64,000 bases of DNA from JABCYV01 sp963729325. Lineage in GTDB: Bacteria > Acidobacteriota > Terriglobia > Terriglobales > Acidobacteriaceae. The stretch is taken from the NCBI GenBank assembly GCA_963729325.1, contig CAVSNS010000024.1, forward strand, positions 25,810-89,809, read 5' to 3'. The translations under genes were made by a program, and so were the position numbers. This document shows positions 38,438 through 46,379 of this stretch, one piece after another. The notes beneath the pieces are model-generated. The model saw nothing but the letters and a program-made list of their open reading frames with translations, had not been told where the DNA came from and searched no databases. Within the stretch, counting starts at the first letter, position 1; each line of letters starts with the position of its first letter.

Positions 38438-38707
38438 GCATCTAGAAATGCGCATTCCATACAAGATCGAGTAGGATAGAAAAGTGGAGGACTTCCGGTC
38501 AAGCTACTACGCGCCGAGCTTTCTGAGCCTGTGGATTTCTTCTCGCACGCGAGTTTACATCAATCATCTAGCGGAACTGATTCTCCACTGGCATTAAAGC
38601 TCCGCAGACCCCTGGACGACGAATCTTACTGTTGGCAGGCGCGTAAGACCACGCCTGCTACTCAGAAAGACAAAAACATCGGACAGTCCAGATGTGCAGC
38701 CGCTGCT

Positions 38708-38725
38708 TGTTCTGTTTTCAGAACA
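38708..38725. promoter_or_regulatory. Candidate operator site 4
   Basis: TGTTC-TGTTTTCA-GAACA, a perfect inverted repeat within 9-base arms (CTTGTTCTG/CAGAACAAG, 38706-38727). 58 bases upstream of the gene at 38784. Could also form an RNA hairpin. Confidence 0.6.
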
Positions 38726-38783
38726 AGAACATTGCCGTTCAGATTTCCAGGTCACGGATAGATATTGTCAGCGGGGAGGTCGT

Positions 38784-39098
38784 ATGAGCCAGCACGAACC
38801 CAAGAAGAAGCCTTATACTCCACCTAGCTTTGCTCGACTTGACGCGAAGGCAGCCAAAACAGCCCTGGAAACTAAAGCAGTTCCGGGCGACGTGAATGCC
38901 AAGGCGATGTTGAAGTTAGTCAGCGCTTCGAAGGCAGAGCAACCACGTCAGATTAATATTGCGATTCAGTTGCCCTCTGGGGGCGACAGCGGCGAGATGA
39001 CCCTGTCCGCCCAGGCACTGCAGTTCAGGGACCTCGAAGTCCTGCGCAAAATGCTAGGGCTAGCCGAGGAAGTTCTGCGTCTGGAAAAGAGTGCTTAA
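38784..39098 (+). CDS. Small protein with RiPP-leader-like N-terminus
   Basis: 104 residues from the ATG at 38784, with GGGGAGG about 5 bases upstream. The N-terminus (EPKKKPYTPPSFARLD) resembles the KKPYxxPxL start of lasso-type leaders and the precursor at 54394, but there is no LTxG end and the rest (helical, ILQ-like QINIAIQLPSGGDSGEMTLS, EVLRKMLGLAEEVLRLEKSA) is not a core peptide. It may be a co-occurring accessory or decoy of HprK/NTP_transf_5-type clusters. Candidate operator site 4 lies upstream. Confidence 0.65.
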   Translation: MSQHEPKKKPYTPPSFARLDAKAAKTALETKAVPGDVNAKAMLKLVSASKAEQPRQINIAIQLPSGGDSGEMTLSAQALQFRDLEVLRKMLGLAEEVLRLEKSA

Positions 39099-39116
39099 GT
39101 GGGTGGTAGCGCGCCG

Positions 39117-39273
39117 ATGACGACCTTCTTGGCCGTTCTTGCGGACAACACTGGAGGGTTCGCGGGCCGATTCGCACTTTCGAGCCTTCAAAGCGGACCC
39201 AGATTGGAGACCGGATGTCTGGATCCGGCCTGCCGGTAATCAGGCGGAAGTCGCCTTGAATGGAAAAACTTGA
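39117..39273 (+). CDS. Possible short gene, frameshifted
   Basis: From ATG 39117 the frame reads MTTFLAVLADNTGGFAGRF; one base later the frame RAFKADPDWRPDVWIRPAG runs to a TGA at 39273, overlapping the start of the HprK-like gene by 14 bases. The two parts together look like one small protein of about 50 residues. The fit is suggestive only; it may be an N-terminal remnant of a larger locus gene such as an asparagine-synthetase homologue. Confidence 0.3.
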
Positions 39274-40080
39274 CCGCCTAGGCTGGGCGGAGACTGTTTC
39301 TTTCACGGTATTCGGCGTGCGCATAGGCGTTCGTGTGAATGCAGCAGAATTACTCGACCCCTTTGTCTCTCATCTTCCGGTAGCGCGGAAACCTGCGAGT
39401 TTTGGCGTCGTCGACCGCCTCTATTCGTTGATCGGAGGCGGTCCCGCGTCACGACCTGCTGTGCGGCGTTTCAATCTCTTGTATGGAGACACTCAACAGC
39501 TTGCTCGAAGCCTCAATCTGGAAGAATTATACTGGGCGCTGGAATCTGATGTTGATTTTTACGTCGGACAAGCTGCTCGCCGACGATTATTCGTTCATGC
39601 TGGCGTGGTGGGTTGGAAGGGGCGCGCAATCATCATCCCCGGCCGAAGCCACAGCGGGAAGAGCACACTGGTGAAAGCACTCGTGCAGGCAGGGGCCAGT
39701 TACTATTCAGATGAATACGCGGTACTCGCTCAGCATGGCACCGTGTATCCGTTTCCAAGGCCTATCTCCTTAGAGACGATGGCGATCAAACCATAACCAA
39801 AATCACCCCAGAAGATCTGGGGGGCACGACCGGCGCCAGACCGCTCCCGGTTGGGCTCTTGCTTTTAACCCACTACAAGCCCGGCGAGCAGTGGCGGCCA
39901 AAGGTGTTGTCTTCGGGAAGAGGGGTCCTCGGCCTGATTGCGAATGCTTTGGCCGCGCGCAAGCAACCGAAGCGGGCCCTCGCCACCTTGGAAAAGGCAG
40001 TATGCCAAGCCCAAGTGCTAAGCGGCACCCGGGGTGAGGCAAATCAAACGGCAGAATCGATCTTGAAACAGTTTGGATAG
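39260..40080 (+). CDS. HprK-like kinase (frameshifted)
   Basis: About 273 residues after reassembly. Kinase signature IIIPGRSHSGKSTLVKAL (Walker A) with a following acidic strand (YYSDEYAVL) as in HPr kinase-like proteins. The first frame ends at 39796 just after PRPISL; the next frame continues RDDGDQTITKITPEDLGG and LPVGLLLLTHYKPGEQW to 40080. One base lost at about 39773. Such HprK-like kinases occur beside lasso-type and exopolysaccharide clusters and phosphorylate a peptide or small protein; target unknown. Followed by a nucleotidyltransferase-like gene. Confidence 0.75.
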
Positions 40081-40171
40081 TGGTTCGCAACACTTGGAGA
40101 GTCGTTTGAGATCGCGAGGACTAGAAATCGTGCTGGTTCCGGAGCAGTGCGGCACGTAGATCTATCATCGC

Positions 40172-41247
40172 ATGAGACTTGCAGGACCATTGCCAAGAAC
40201 TGAATCACCAGGTCATACGGTTGCGGCTGCGCTAACTGGAGCATGGCGCACGTCATTCCCGAAATCAATAATGACCGCAGCGGATGCGGCCACAATGGTT
40301 CCATTGCTTCTGAGATCGGGCGCGGGGCATTGGGTTGGTGGCGATTTCAGAATTCTCACGGGCCCTTTCTATCCACCATACGGCCGTTGCGCGAAACTTA
40401 CTTGCAGTATGCGATTCACGCGGCTCAGCATGAGAATAACGTGGCGGAAGTCTTCCGGGTGCTGCGCTCGGCCGGAGTGGAGCCCATGCTGCTTAAGGGA
40501 TGGGCGATCGCCAGAACATACCCAGAGATCGGCCTGCGTCCATCGGGGGATATCGACCTGTATGTGCCGCCGGAGCAGTGTGCCAAAGCTCAGGCTGTAC
40601 TGAACCTTCCTGAGTACCAACGCTACTGGGTAGATTTGGACCATGATGAGATCACACGATTTAGCGAGCTGAGCTTTGAGGATTTGTGCGGCGCTTCGGA
40701 GGTGGTTAATCTAAACGGCACGGAAGTACGGATCCTCAGTGCTGAGGACCATCTTCGCATCCTTTGCTTGCACCTGCTTAAGCATGGCGCCTGGCGCCCA
40801 CTCTGGTTGTGTGACGTCGCGGCTGCGCTAGAGGCGAGGCCCTCAAGCTTTGACTGGCATCGTTGCTTGGGAAAAAACAAGCGGCATGCGGATTGGGTGC
40901 TTTGCACTCTTGGGCTGGCGAGCTCGCTTCTTGGAGCAGTGATAGAAGACACGCCGGCGAAGCAAAGGGTCAGCAGTCTGCCCGGCTGGCTCACACGGAC
41001 TGTTCTGAAGCAGTGGAGCACTCCGTACGCGCAGAACCAGTCTTTGTTCGTCGATCAAGTGAGAGGAAGTTGGTGGAAACCGAGCATTCTCAAATCAGTC
41101 CGCCAGCGTTGGCCGAATTCTATCCAGGCGACCATAGACGTCGATGGAGAGTTCGATCATATGGTACGGCTGCCATTTCAGCTCAGGAACTGCGTCGCGC
41201 GGTCAGCCAAGTTATGTCGGCAGCTACCAACGCTGATGCGCAAATAG
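40172..41247 (+). CDS. NTP_transf_5-type nucleotidyltransferase-like protein (frameshifted)
   Basis: The first frame (about 40172-40320) reads LTGAWRTSF...TMVPLLLRSGAG, and the second GALGWWRFQNSHGPFL to 41247; together about 358 residues. NTase core motif: MLLKGWAIARTYPEIGLRPSGDIDLYVPP (GDIDLY is the metal-binding acidic pair). Then EDHLRILCLHLLKHGAW, a helical region common to the family. No known reaction; a homologous gene is in the lasso-type cluster at 56560. Break point near 40320, a GC-rich stretch with GGGG. Confidence 0.75.
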
Positions 41248-41639
41248 CCGATTGGTCTCAGCACCTGCTCAATCAAGTTGCGTCCAACCATCCGCACAGC
41301 TTCAAATTGCGTTTCTTGGTCAGCGGCGTGAATCATCTCATCGAAAGTCGCGCCGTTGGGCCAAACTATAGCCTGACTCATGTCGCCTGCACGCTTGGGC
41401 TTTCGCAATTGCGGACACGAGAAGCTAATCTCGTTCACACCGCGAGATTGCTGCAAAATACACGGCGGGTTCCGGGATCTCTGCAACCTGTTGATCCAGC
41501 GCGATGCCAACGTCGCTATCGGGACGGCCGCGTGATGCGGAGGAGCCTTGAAGTAATCCTGCCACGGCAAGAATCGATTGACGGACAAAAGGTTTCGGAT
41601 TACCATCGCGCCAGGTCATTTCTCAAAGGGTAGAAGGAT
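41248..41639. other. Region without assigned gene
   Basis: Open frames exist on both strands (for example a minus-strand frame about 41178-41606 with SVNRFLPWQDYFK), but none shows a recognisable family, signal or ribosome site. May be a remnant or non-coding. Confidence 0.4.
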
Positions 41640-42317
41640 TTGCAACATGAGGACCCGTACTTAAAGATCCTGAGCTGCGTGATGGCCGTGATTTTTCCGG
41701 CCGCTTCGTTTGCAGCCGACCAAGCTAGTGCGATGCTCTACAGTCATGGGAGCGCTTTGCTCAATGGCAGTAGCATCGCCAAGTCGTCAGCTATCTTTTC
41801 CGGCGACTTGGTACAGACGAATAAGGACTCCGTCGCCAACATCAACGCGACAGGTTCAACCGTCCTGGTGCTCAACGACTCGCTGGTTCAGTATCAGGGC
41901 GGCACTGTCAAGTTAGAGCACGGAGGCGTAACCATATCGACCTCGAAATTGCTGGCAACTCAAGCCGGCGACGTCACCGTGTCACCGGCCGCTAGTGTTT
42001 GGACCGAATTTGAAGTTAGAGACATGGATGGTAGGGTCCAGATCGATGCGCGCAAGGGCGACCTGAAGATCAGCGATGAAGCTGGCACCACCATGCTGGC
42101 CCAAGGTCAGCAGACCACTCGAGACGACTCGACCCAGGCTCAAGAGACGCCGGAAAAGAAAGACAGGAAGAAGAGAGGTGGTGCGGCGGCCCCTGCGGCT
42201 GGCGGAGGCGGGGTCCTGAATGCCAAGGTGGCGATCGGGGTTGGCGTCGCCGCGATCGCGGGCGTAACGGCGTGGGTGCTGGTCCAGGGCGACGAGCCCG
42301 TAAGCCCTTCGAAGTGA
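41640..42317 (+). CDS. Secreted FecR-like protein
   Basis: Up to 225 residues. Hydrophobic N-terminus (ILSCVMAVIFPAASFAAD) is a signal peptide; the start is ambiguous (TTG at 41640 or an internal GTG near 41678). The middle is beta-rich with LNGSSIAKSSAIFSGDLVQT and a FecR-like pattern (DGRVQIDARKGDLKISDEAG), then a Lys/Arg-Gly-rich linker and a C-terminal hydrophobic helix (VAIGVGVAAIAGVTAWVLV) anchoring it in a membrane. Probably an envelope protein of the locus; function unknown. Confidence 0.65.
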   Translation: MQHEDPYLKILSCVMAVIFPAASFAADQASAMLYSHGSALLNGSSIAKSSAIFSGDLVQTNKDSVANINATGSTVLVLNDSLVQYQGGTVKLEHGGVTISTSKLLATQAGDVTVSPAASVWTEFEVRDMDGRVQIDARKGDLKISDEAGTTMLAQGQQTTRDDSTQAQETPEKKDRKKRGGAAAPAAGGGGVLNAKVAIGVGVAAIAGVTAWVLVQGDEPVSPSK

Positions 42318-42616
42318 AACCGAGCGAACGGCGGCTTAATGCCGGCGCCCACTCCTCGGATTAATTCAAAAATTGACTCATAGAAATCAAGTTCAGAAAC
42401 GCCAGACTCTCGCCAGGTTCGAAAAACTGGAACGGCCGTGCCATAGGGTCGGCTCCTGACTTCCCCACATTCTTCATCTTCCCGGAACCCGATCTTGCCC
42501 GACACTTCAGATTGATAGGTCCGGTCGAATGCACGTCGGGGTTGGCCGTCCCAAAAACCGCAAATTTAGGAGCTTCAGGAGTCGGGCGCTAAAAGTGATC
42601 TGACTGGAAACAATGG

Positions 42617-42657
42617 GCTTGTTGGGTTCGTTTCGTCAATTGGGTTCGTTTCGTCAC
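42617..42657 (+). repeat. Tandem TTGGGTTCGTTTCGTCA repeat
   Basis: Two direct copies of a 17-base unit separated by a single base. Plus-strand reading GTTGGGTTCGTTTCGTCAA then TTGGGTTCGTTTCGTCAC. Confidence 0.6.
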
Positions 42658-42845
42658 AATGATGGGTCCGTACAGACTCAGCAGAACGATGATTAAACAG
42701 GGCACATGGGGGATGCGGATGCGAACCGGCGCCACCCTCCTGATCAGCCCGGACCACAATCGCGAGCAGAACCGCGATAAAGTGTTCCAGCAACTCTCGT
42801 CGCTCACAACCGTCCCTTCTCAACTCGTTGCGACTTTGTTTTTAT

Positions 42846-42862
42846 ATATCGTAATACGATAT
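42846..42862. promoter_or_regulatory. PadR-type palindromic operator without gene
   Basis: ATATCGTAATACGATAT, a perfect palindrome around a central A, embedded in TATAT-rich DNA that could be a -10 element. The sequence resembles PadR-family operators, but no PadR gene or regulated gene follows. Confidence 0.4.
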
Positions 42863-43169
42863 GTTATGGGGACGAGTCATCGCATTATTAACCTTGGGAA
42901 TTCATTCAGACGTTGTGCCATGGCGTTTACTTCAGCCACAGCTTTTCCAAATTGCGACGTTGCCAACAATCCAAATCACATGAACCCTGCAGTTAGACAA
43001 AGAATTGAAATCAGCGGGTCAAGCCTTTACAACCCCTTCCGTCTTCGCACTACGCACAAACAGCCCTAAAACTGCGCGTTTTGGGGTGTTGAGTTTTACG
43101 CTGCTGAACGCATCAAAACACCATTCTCGGCTTAAGAGGTTTTTCCCTTACCGAACCGGGCTCGTAATG

Positions 43170-43174
43170 AGCGT
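43170..43174. repeat. IS21 target-site duplication, left copy
   Basis: AGCGT, repeated directly after the right end at 45805-45809. Confidence 0.75.
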
Positions 43175-45804
43175 TGTCGGTTCCGTAAATTCTGACCCCC
43201 TTCATTCCGGAAATTCTGGCACGCCTAAGGACCTCCAAAAGCGATAGAAAACTCCCTGTGCTCCGGCTGTGCCGGAGCGGAGGGAGGAGGATGTTGGGGA
43301 TGCTAAAACGACACGAAGTCGAGATTTTGCTGAAGGCTGGTCATCCGAAGACCGAGGTAGCGCGTTTGAGCGGGGTTTCGCTACGCTCGGTAAAACGCAT
43401 CGCGGAAGAGAGTCCCGTGGTGCATGTCGATGATGCGCGCGGAGCGCGACAAACGACAGATCGGCAGGCCCAGCACGGTCGCGAATTTCCGGAAACAGGT
43501 GATCGAGATTCTGCAGGAAACGCCCGATCTAGCCTCGCTGGAGATTCTGCGGCGAGTTCGGGAAGCCGGCTATCGAGGAGGCAAGACCGCACTGTACGCG
43601 CTGGTGGCCTCGCTTCGCTCGAAGCCGGCGAAGCCACTGGTTCGCTTCGAAGGTCTTCCCGGAGAGTTCAGCCAGCACGATTTTGGGCAAGTGGAAGTGG
43701 AGTTCCGCAATGGCGCCAGCCAGCGGATCCATTTCTTCGCTTCCCGGTTGAAGTACTCACGTTTGATACGTGTGAGTTTGGTGCCGGACGAGGCGGTGGA
43801 GAGTTTGGTGCGCACGTTGGCCGAGCATTTGGCCAGCTGGGGTGGACGTCCTTTGCTATGTGTGTTTGATCGACCGAAGACGATCGCCCTGAAGTGGCGA
43901 AAAAATGGCGAGGTGACGGAATGGAATCCGGTCTTCGCTTACGCCACGCTGGAGCTGGGCGTGGGGGTGGAGTTGTGCTGGCCCTACCGTGCCCAGCAAA
44001 AAGGCAGTGTCGAGAACCTGGTGGGATTCGTAAAGTCTTCCTTCTTTAAGGTACGCCGATTTCAGGATGAGGAAGATCTGCGCCAGCAACTGCAGGATTG
44101 GCATCGCGAGGTGAACCAGGAACGTCCGTGCCGTGCGACCGGAATCATTCCAGCGTTGCGTCTGGCGGAAGAAGCACCGCGACTGCGTCCTTTGAAAGTG
44201 CAGCCGGAGCAGTTGGCTCTGCGCATCCCGGTCTACGTGGGTCCCACAGGAACGGTGCTGCACGACGGCCATGCGTATTCCATGCCGCCAGAGGCGATCA
44301 GCATGCCGGCCACGTTGTACTTGTATGGGCAACGAGTGCGCATCGTGGCGGGGCGGTATGAAGCGGAACATCCCCGAAAGTTTTCTGCTCAGGAGAGTTC
44401 CTCGTTGCCCGAGCATCGCGCGGCGATGGTCGCGGCGGTATCGGGAAAACGCGGCAAGCGCTATCTGAAACGGCAGCAGTTGTTGGAGCTGGGAGAGCCG
44501 GCGATTCGTTATCTCACCGAGATCGTGCATCGCCGACCCCGGCAGTGGTTCGAGGATGTCGATCGGCTGCACCAGATTCTGCAGAGCCATGGTCCGGAAG
44601 TTCTGCGGCGAGCCATGGAAGAAGGCCTGAAGCAGCAGATATTTGGTGCGTTTTACGTGGAGAGATCTCTGAACCAGGGTTGAGCTTTCCGCAGGTGTGA
44701 GAGGAAAACCGCAAACTCGAGGAAACGGGTTCCGTTACGAGGACTGGAGAGGAATGCACGTACAAAACGGGGGATGCTATGGGTCGACCGAGTTGGGGAT
44801 CGTCGTTCTTAGGCGATCCTGGCGCGAAATTTTTCTGTGAAAACGGGGAATGGCAACAAACAAGAAACAGCCAGTAGCTGCCGCGGAGCGTGCCTAAAAC
44901 GCTGGGAGCGGCGGCAGATGGCTGACTGGAGCACCCATGACGAGTAAGAATACGAGTAGTCACAACCCAGGGCCGAACTCGAAAATACCGCAAGCTCTCG
45001 GAAGGGCAACTGGAGCCTCTATTCCGACGGTTGAACCTGGCACACACACGTCGTATCTACCAAGACGTGGCGGATCGAGCCGAGAAAGAAAACTGGAGCT
45101 ATCGCGATTTTCTTGCTCTTCTGCTGGCCGAAGAAGTGGCCCATCGCAAACAAACGCGCCTGCAGCGTTTTACCCGCAAGGCTCACTTCCCCTTCTTCAA
45201 GACCATTGATGAGTTCGACTTTAGTCTGCAGACGACACTGCGTCAGTCTCTGCTCGGTTCCTACTTGGGGCCGGATTTCGTCACCGAAGGGCGCTCGCTG
45301 ATTCTTTACGGCAAGACCGGCCGCGGGAAAACCCATCTGGCAGTAGCCATCGGCTATCGCGCGATCCAGAATGGCTTCGAGACGCTCTGCACGACTGCCG
45401 CAGAACTCGTGGAGGAGCTTTCCAATGCCAGCAAGAAGGGACGATTGCAGGAATCATTGCTAACCTATACGCATCCTCACGTTTTGGTGGTCGATGAAGT
45501 CGGTTACTTAACCTACGGTCCCGATGCCGCCAATGTTTTGTTTCATGTGGTCAACGATCGCCACCTGAGAAAGCGACCGATGATCTTCACCACCAATAAG
45601 CCACTCAGCGAGTGGGGAAAGGTTTTGCACGACGAGGACCTGGCGGCCGCCATCCTGGATCGCGTCCTGGAGCGCGGACGCCTCATCCATCTCGATGGAC
45701 CCTCGGGGCGGACGCGTCACCTAAACTTAGAGGAGGCCTTGCCGGCTGCAGCAGAACGTGCCAGAATTTCCGGAATTAGCGTGCCAGAATTTCCGGAACC
45801 CACA
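43175..45804 (+). mobile_element. IS21-family insertion sequence
   Basis: Left end TGTCGGTTCCGTAAATTCTG (43175) and right end, read inward, TGTGGGTTCCGGAAATTCTG (ends 45804) are inverted; a second inner copy lies at each end (about 43203 and 45755). It is flanked by a 5-bp duplication AGCGT (43170-43174 and 45805-45809). Carries istA (frameshifted) and istB. The TSD and matching ends show a complete, relatively recent insertion. Confidence 0.88.
43300..44683 (+). CDS. istA: IS21 transposase IstA (frameshifted)
   Basis: Start at ATG 43300 after GGAGGAGG; the N-terminal frame has the HTH (LKRHEVEILLKAGHPKTEVARLSGVSLRSVKRIAEES). One base is gained or lost at about 43430, after VVHVDD, and the remaining frame (to 44683) continues RAERDKRQIGRPSTV and the DDE-type integrase core: FSQHDFGQVEVEF, LLCVFDRPKTIAL, PYRAQQKGSVENLVGF. 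Assembled length about 460 residues. A programmed shift is not excluded, but no slippery heptamer is obvious. Confidence 0.85.
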
Positions 45805-45831
45805 AGCGTTAAAGCCAACAATCCATTCTGA
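45031..45831 (+). CDS. istB: IS21 helper ATPase IstB
   Basis: 266 residues from a TTG at 45031; reading continues upstream in frame (LSEGQLEPLFRR), so the true start may be earlier. AAA+ motifs: Walker A GKTGRGKTHLAV, Walker B HVLVVDEVGYL, sensor IFTTNKPLSEWG, and RLIHLDGPSGRTR. IstB loads on DNA and helps IstA choose targets. The frame runs through the right end of the element and its stop codon (45829-45831) lies in flanking host DNA. Confidence 0.88.
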   Translation: MNLAHTRRIYQDVADRAEKENWSYRDFLALLLAEEVAHRKQTRLQRFTRKAHFPFFKTIDEFDFSLQTTLRQSLLGSYLGPDFVTEGRSLILYGKTGRGKTHLAVAIGYRAIQNGFETLCTTAAELVEELSNASKKGRLQESLLTYTHPHVLVVDEVGYLTYGPDAANVLFHVVNDRHLRKRPMIFTTNKPLSEWGKVLHDEDLAAAILDRVLERGRLIHLDGPSGRTRHLNLEEALPAAAERARISGISVPEFPEPTSVKANNPF

Positions 45832-45843
45832 GGTCGAAACAAA

Positions 45844-46179
45844 ATGAATCCAGCACGTCTGACCCCGACCGCCGCATCGGCAAGCGTCGTCCTCTCATAC
45901 CGTTCCTCATTTGCGCAGCAAAACGAGCCCGAAGTCGAGCGCAAGGTGTTGAGCAAGGTAGCACCGACTTACCCCGCCTTGGCCCGCAAGGCCAACATCT
46001 ATGGGGCCGTGAAGCTAGGAGTCGTAATTGCGTCCGACGGTAGAGTAGAGTCCACAACAGTGATTGGTGGGAATCCCGTGCTCATCCAGGCTGCGGTTGA
46101 CGCGGTTCGCAAATGGAGATACGCGGCTGGTCCACAACGGACCACAGAAGTGGTCGAACTGAAGTTTAGTGCTCGCTGA
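45844..46179 (+). CDS. TonB C-terminal domain protein
   Basis: 111 residues, an energy-transducer TonB-type C-terminal domain: VAPTYPALARKANIYGAVKLGVVIASDGRVESTTVIGGNPVLIQAAVDAVRKWRY. Preceded by only a weak signal-like segment (TAASASVVLSYRSSFAQQ). Such one-domain secreted TonB-C proteins are frequent in Acidobacteriota (from memory). It starts 40 bases after the IS21 right end, so its promoter or N-terminus may have been replaced. Confidence 0.75.
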   Translation: MNPARLTPTAASASVVLSYRSSFAQQNEPEVERKVLSKVAPTYPALARKANIYGAVKLGVVIASDGRVESTTVIGGNPVLIQAAVDAVRKWRYAAGPQRTTEVVELKFSAR

Positions 46180-46379
46180 ATACGAACCGCCATACGTCGC
46201 AAGTCATTGATAATTAATGTCCAATAGCGAGTGGAGCACAACCGGAGAGCGCCCAACGCTGGGGACATGCCTGTCCTTGCGATCCCCTACTCTCGGCTAG
46301 ACTCCCAGAGGACAATAAAATCAAACAATCAAATACTATCCGCAGCTGGAATGGCACGGAACAGCTATACAATTGAGTT

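Larger units (their letters stand above)
38298..38783. other. Divergent intergenic region with two operator-like sites
   Basis: Between the XRE gene and the small gene at 38784. Contains candidate sites 3 (38420-38437) and 4 (38708-38725). No supported coding region. Confidence 0.55.
42318..43174. other. Long non-coding region before IS21 element
   Basis: Contains a direct repeat of TTGGGTTCGTTTCGTCA (about 42617-42655) and a 17-bp palindrome at 42846. Several short open frames lack support. Possibly repeat-rich and remnant DNA. Confidence 0.5.

Noticed and set aside
39260..40080. HPr kinase of a phosphotransferase system
   Set aside because: No HPr or EI genes nearby; paired with NTase and leader-like small gene.
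41178..41606. Minus-strand gene of about 142 residues
   Set aside because: No family, signal or ribosome site, and overlaps the end of the NTase-like gene.
42575..42823. Minus-strand open frame with NPIDETNP repeats
   Set aside because: The repeats come from a tandem DNA repeat.
43258..43869. Independent regulator with HTH
   Set aside because: It is the N-terminal part of IstA in another frame.
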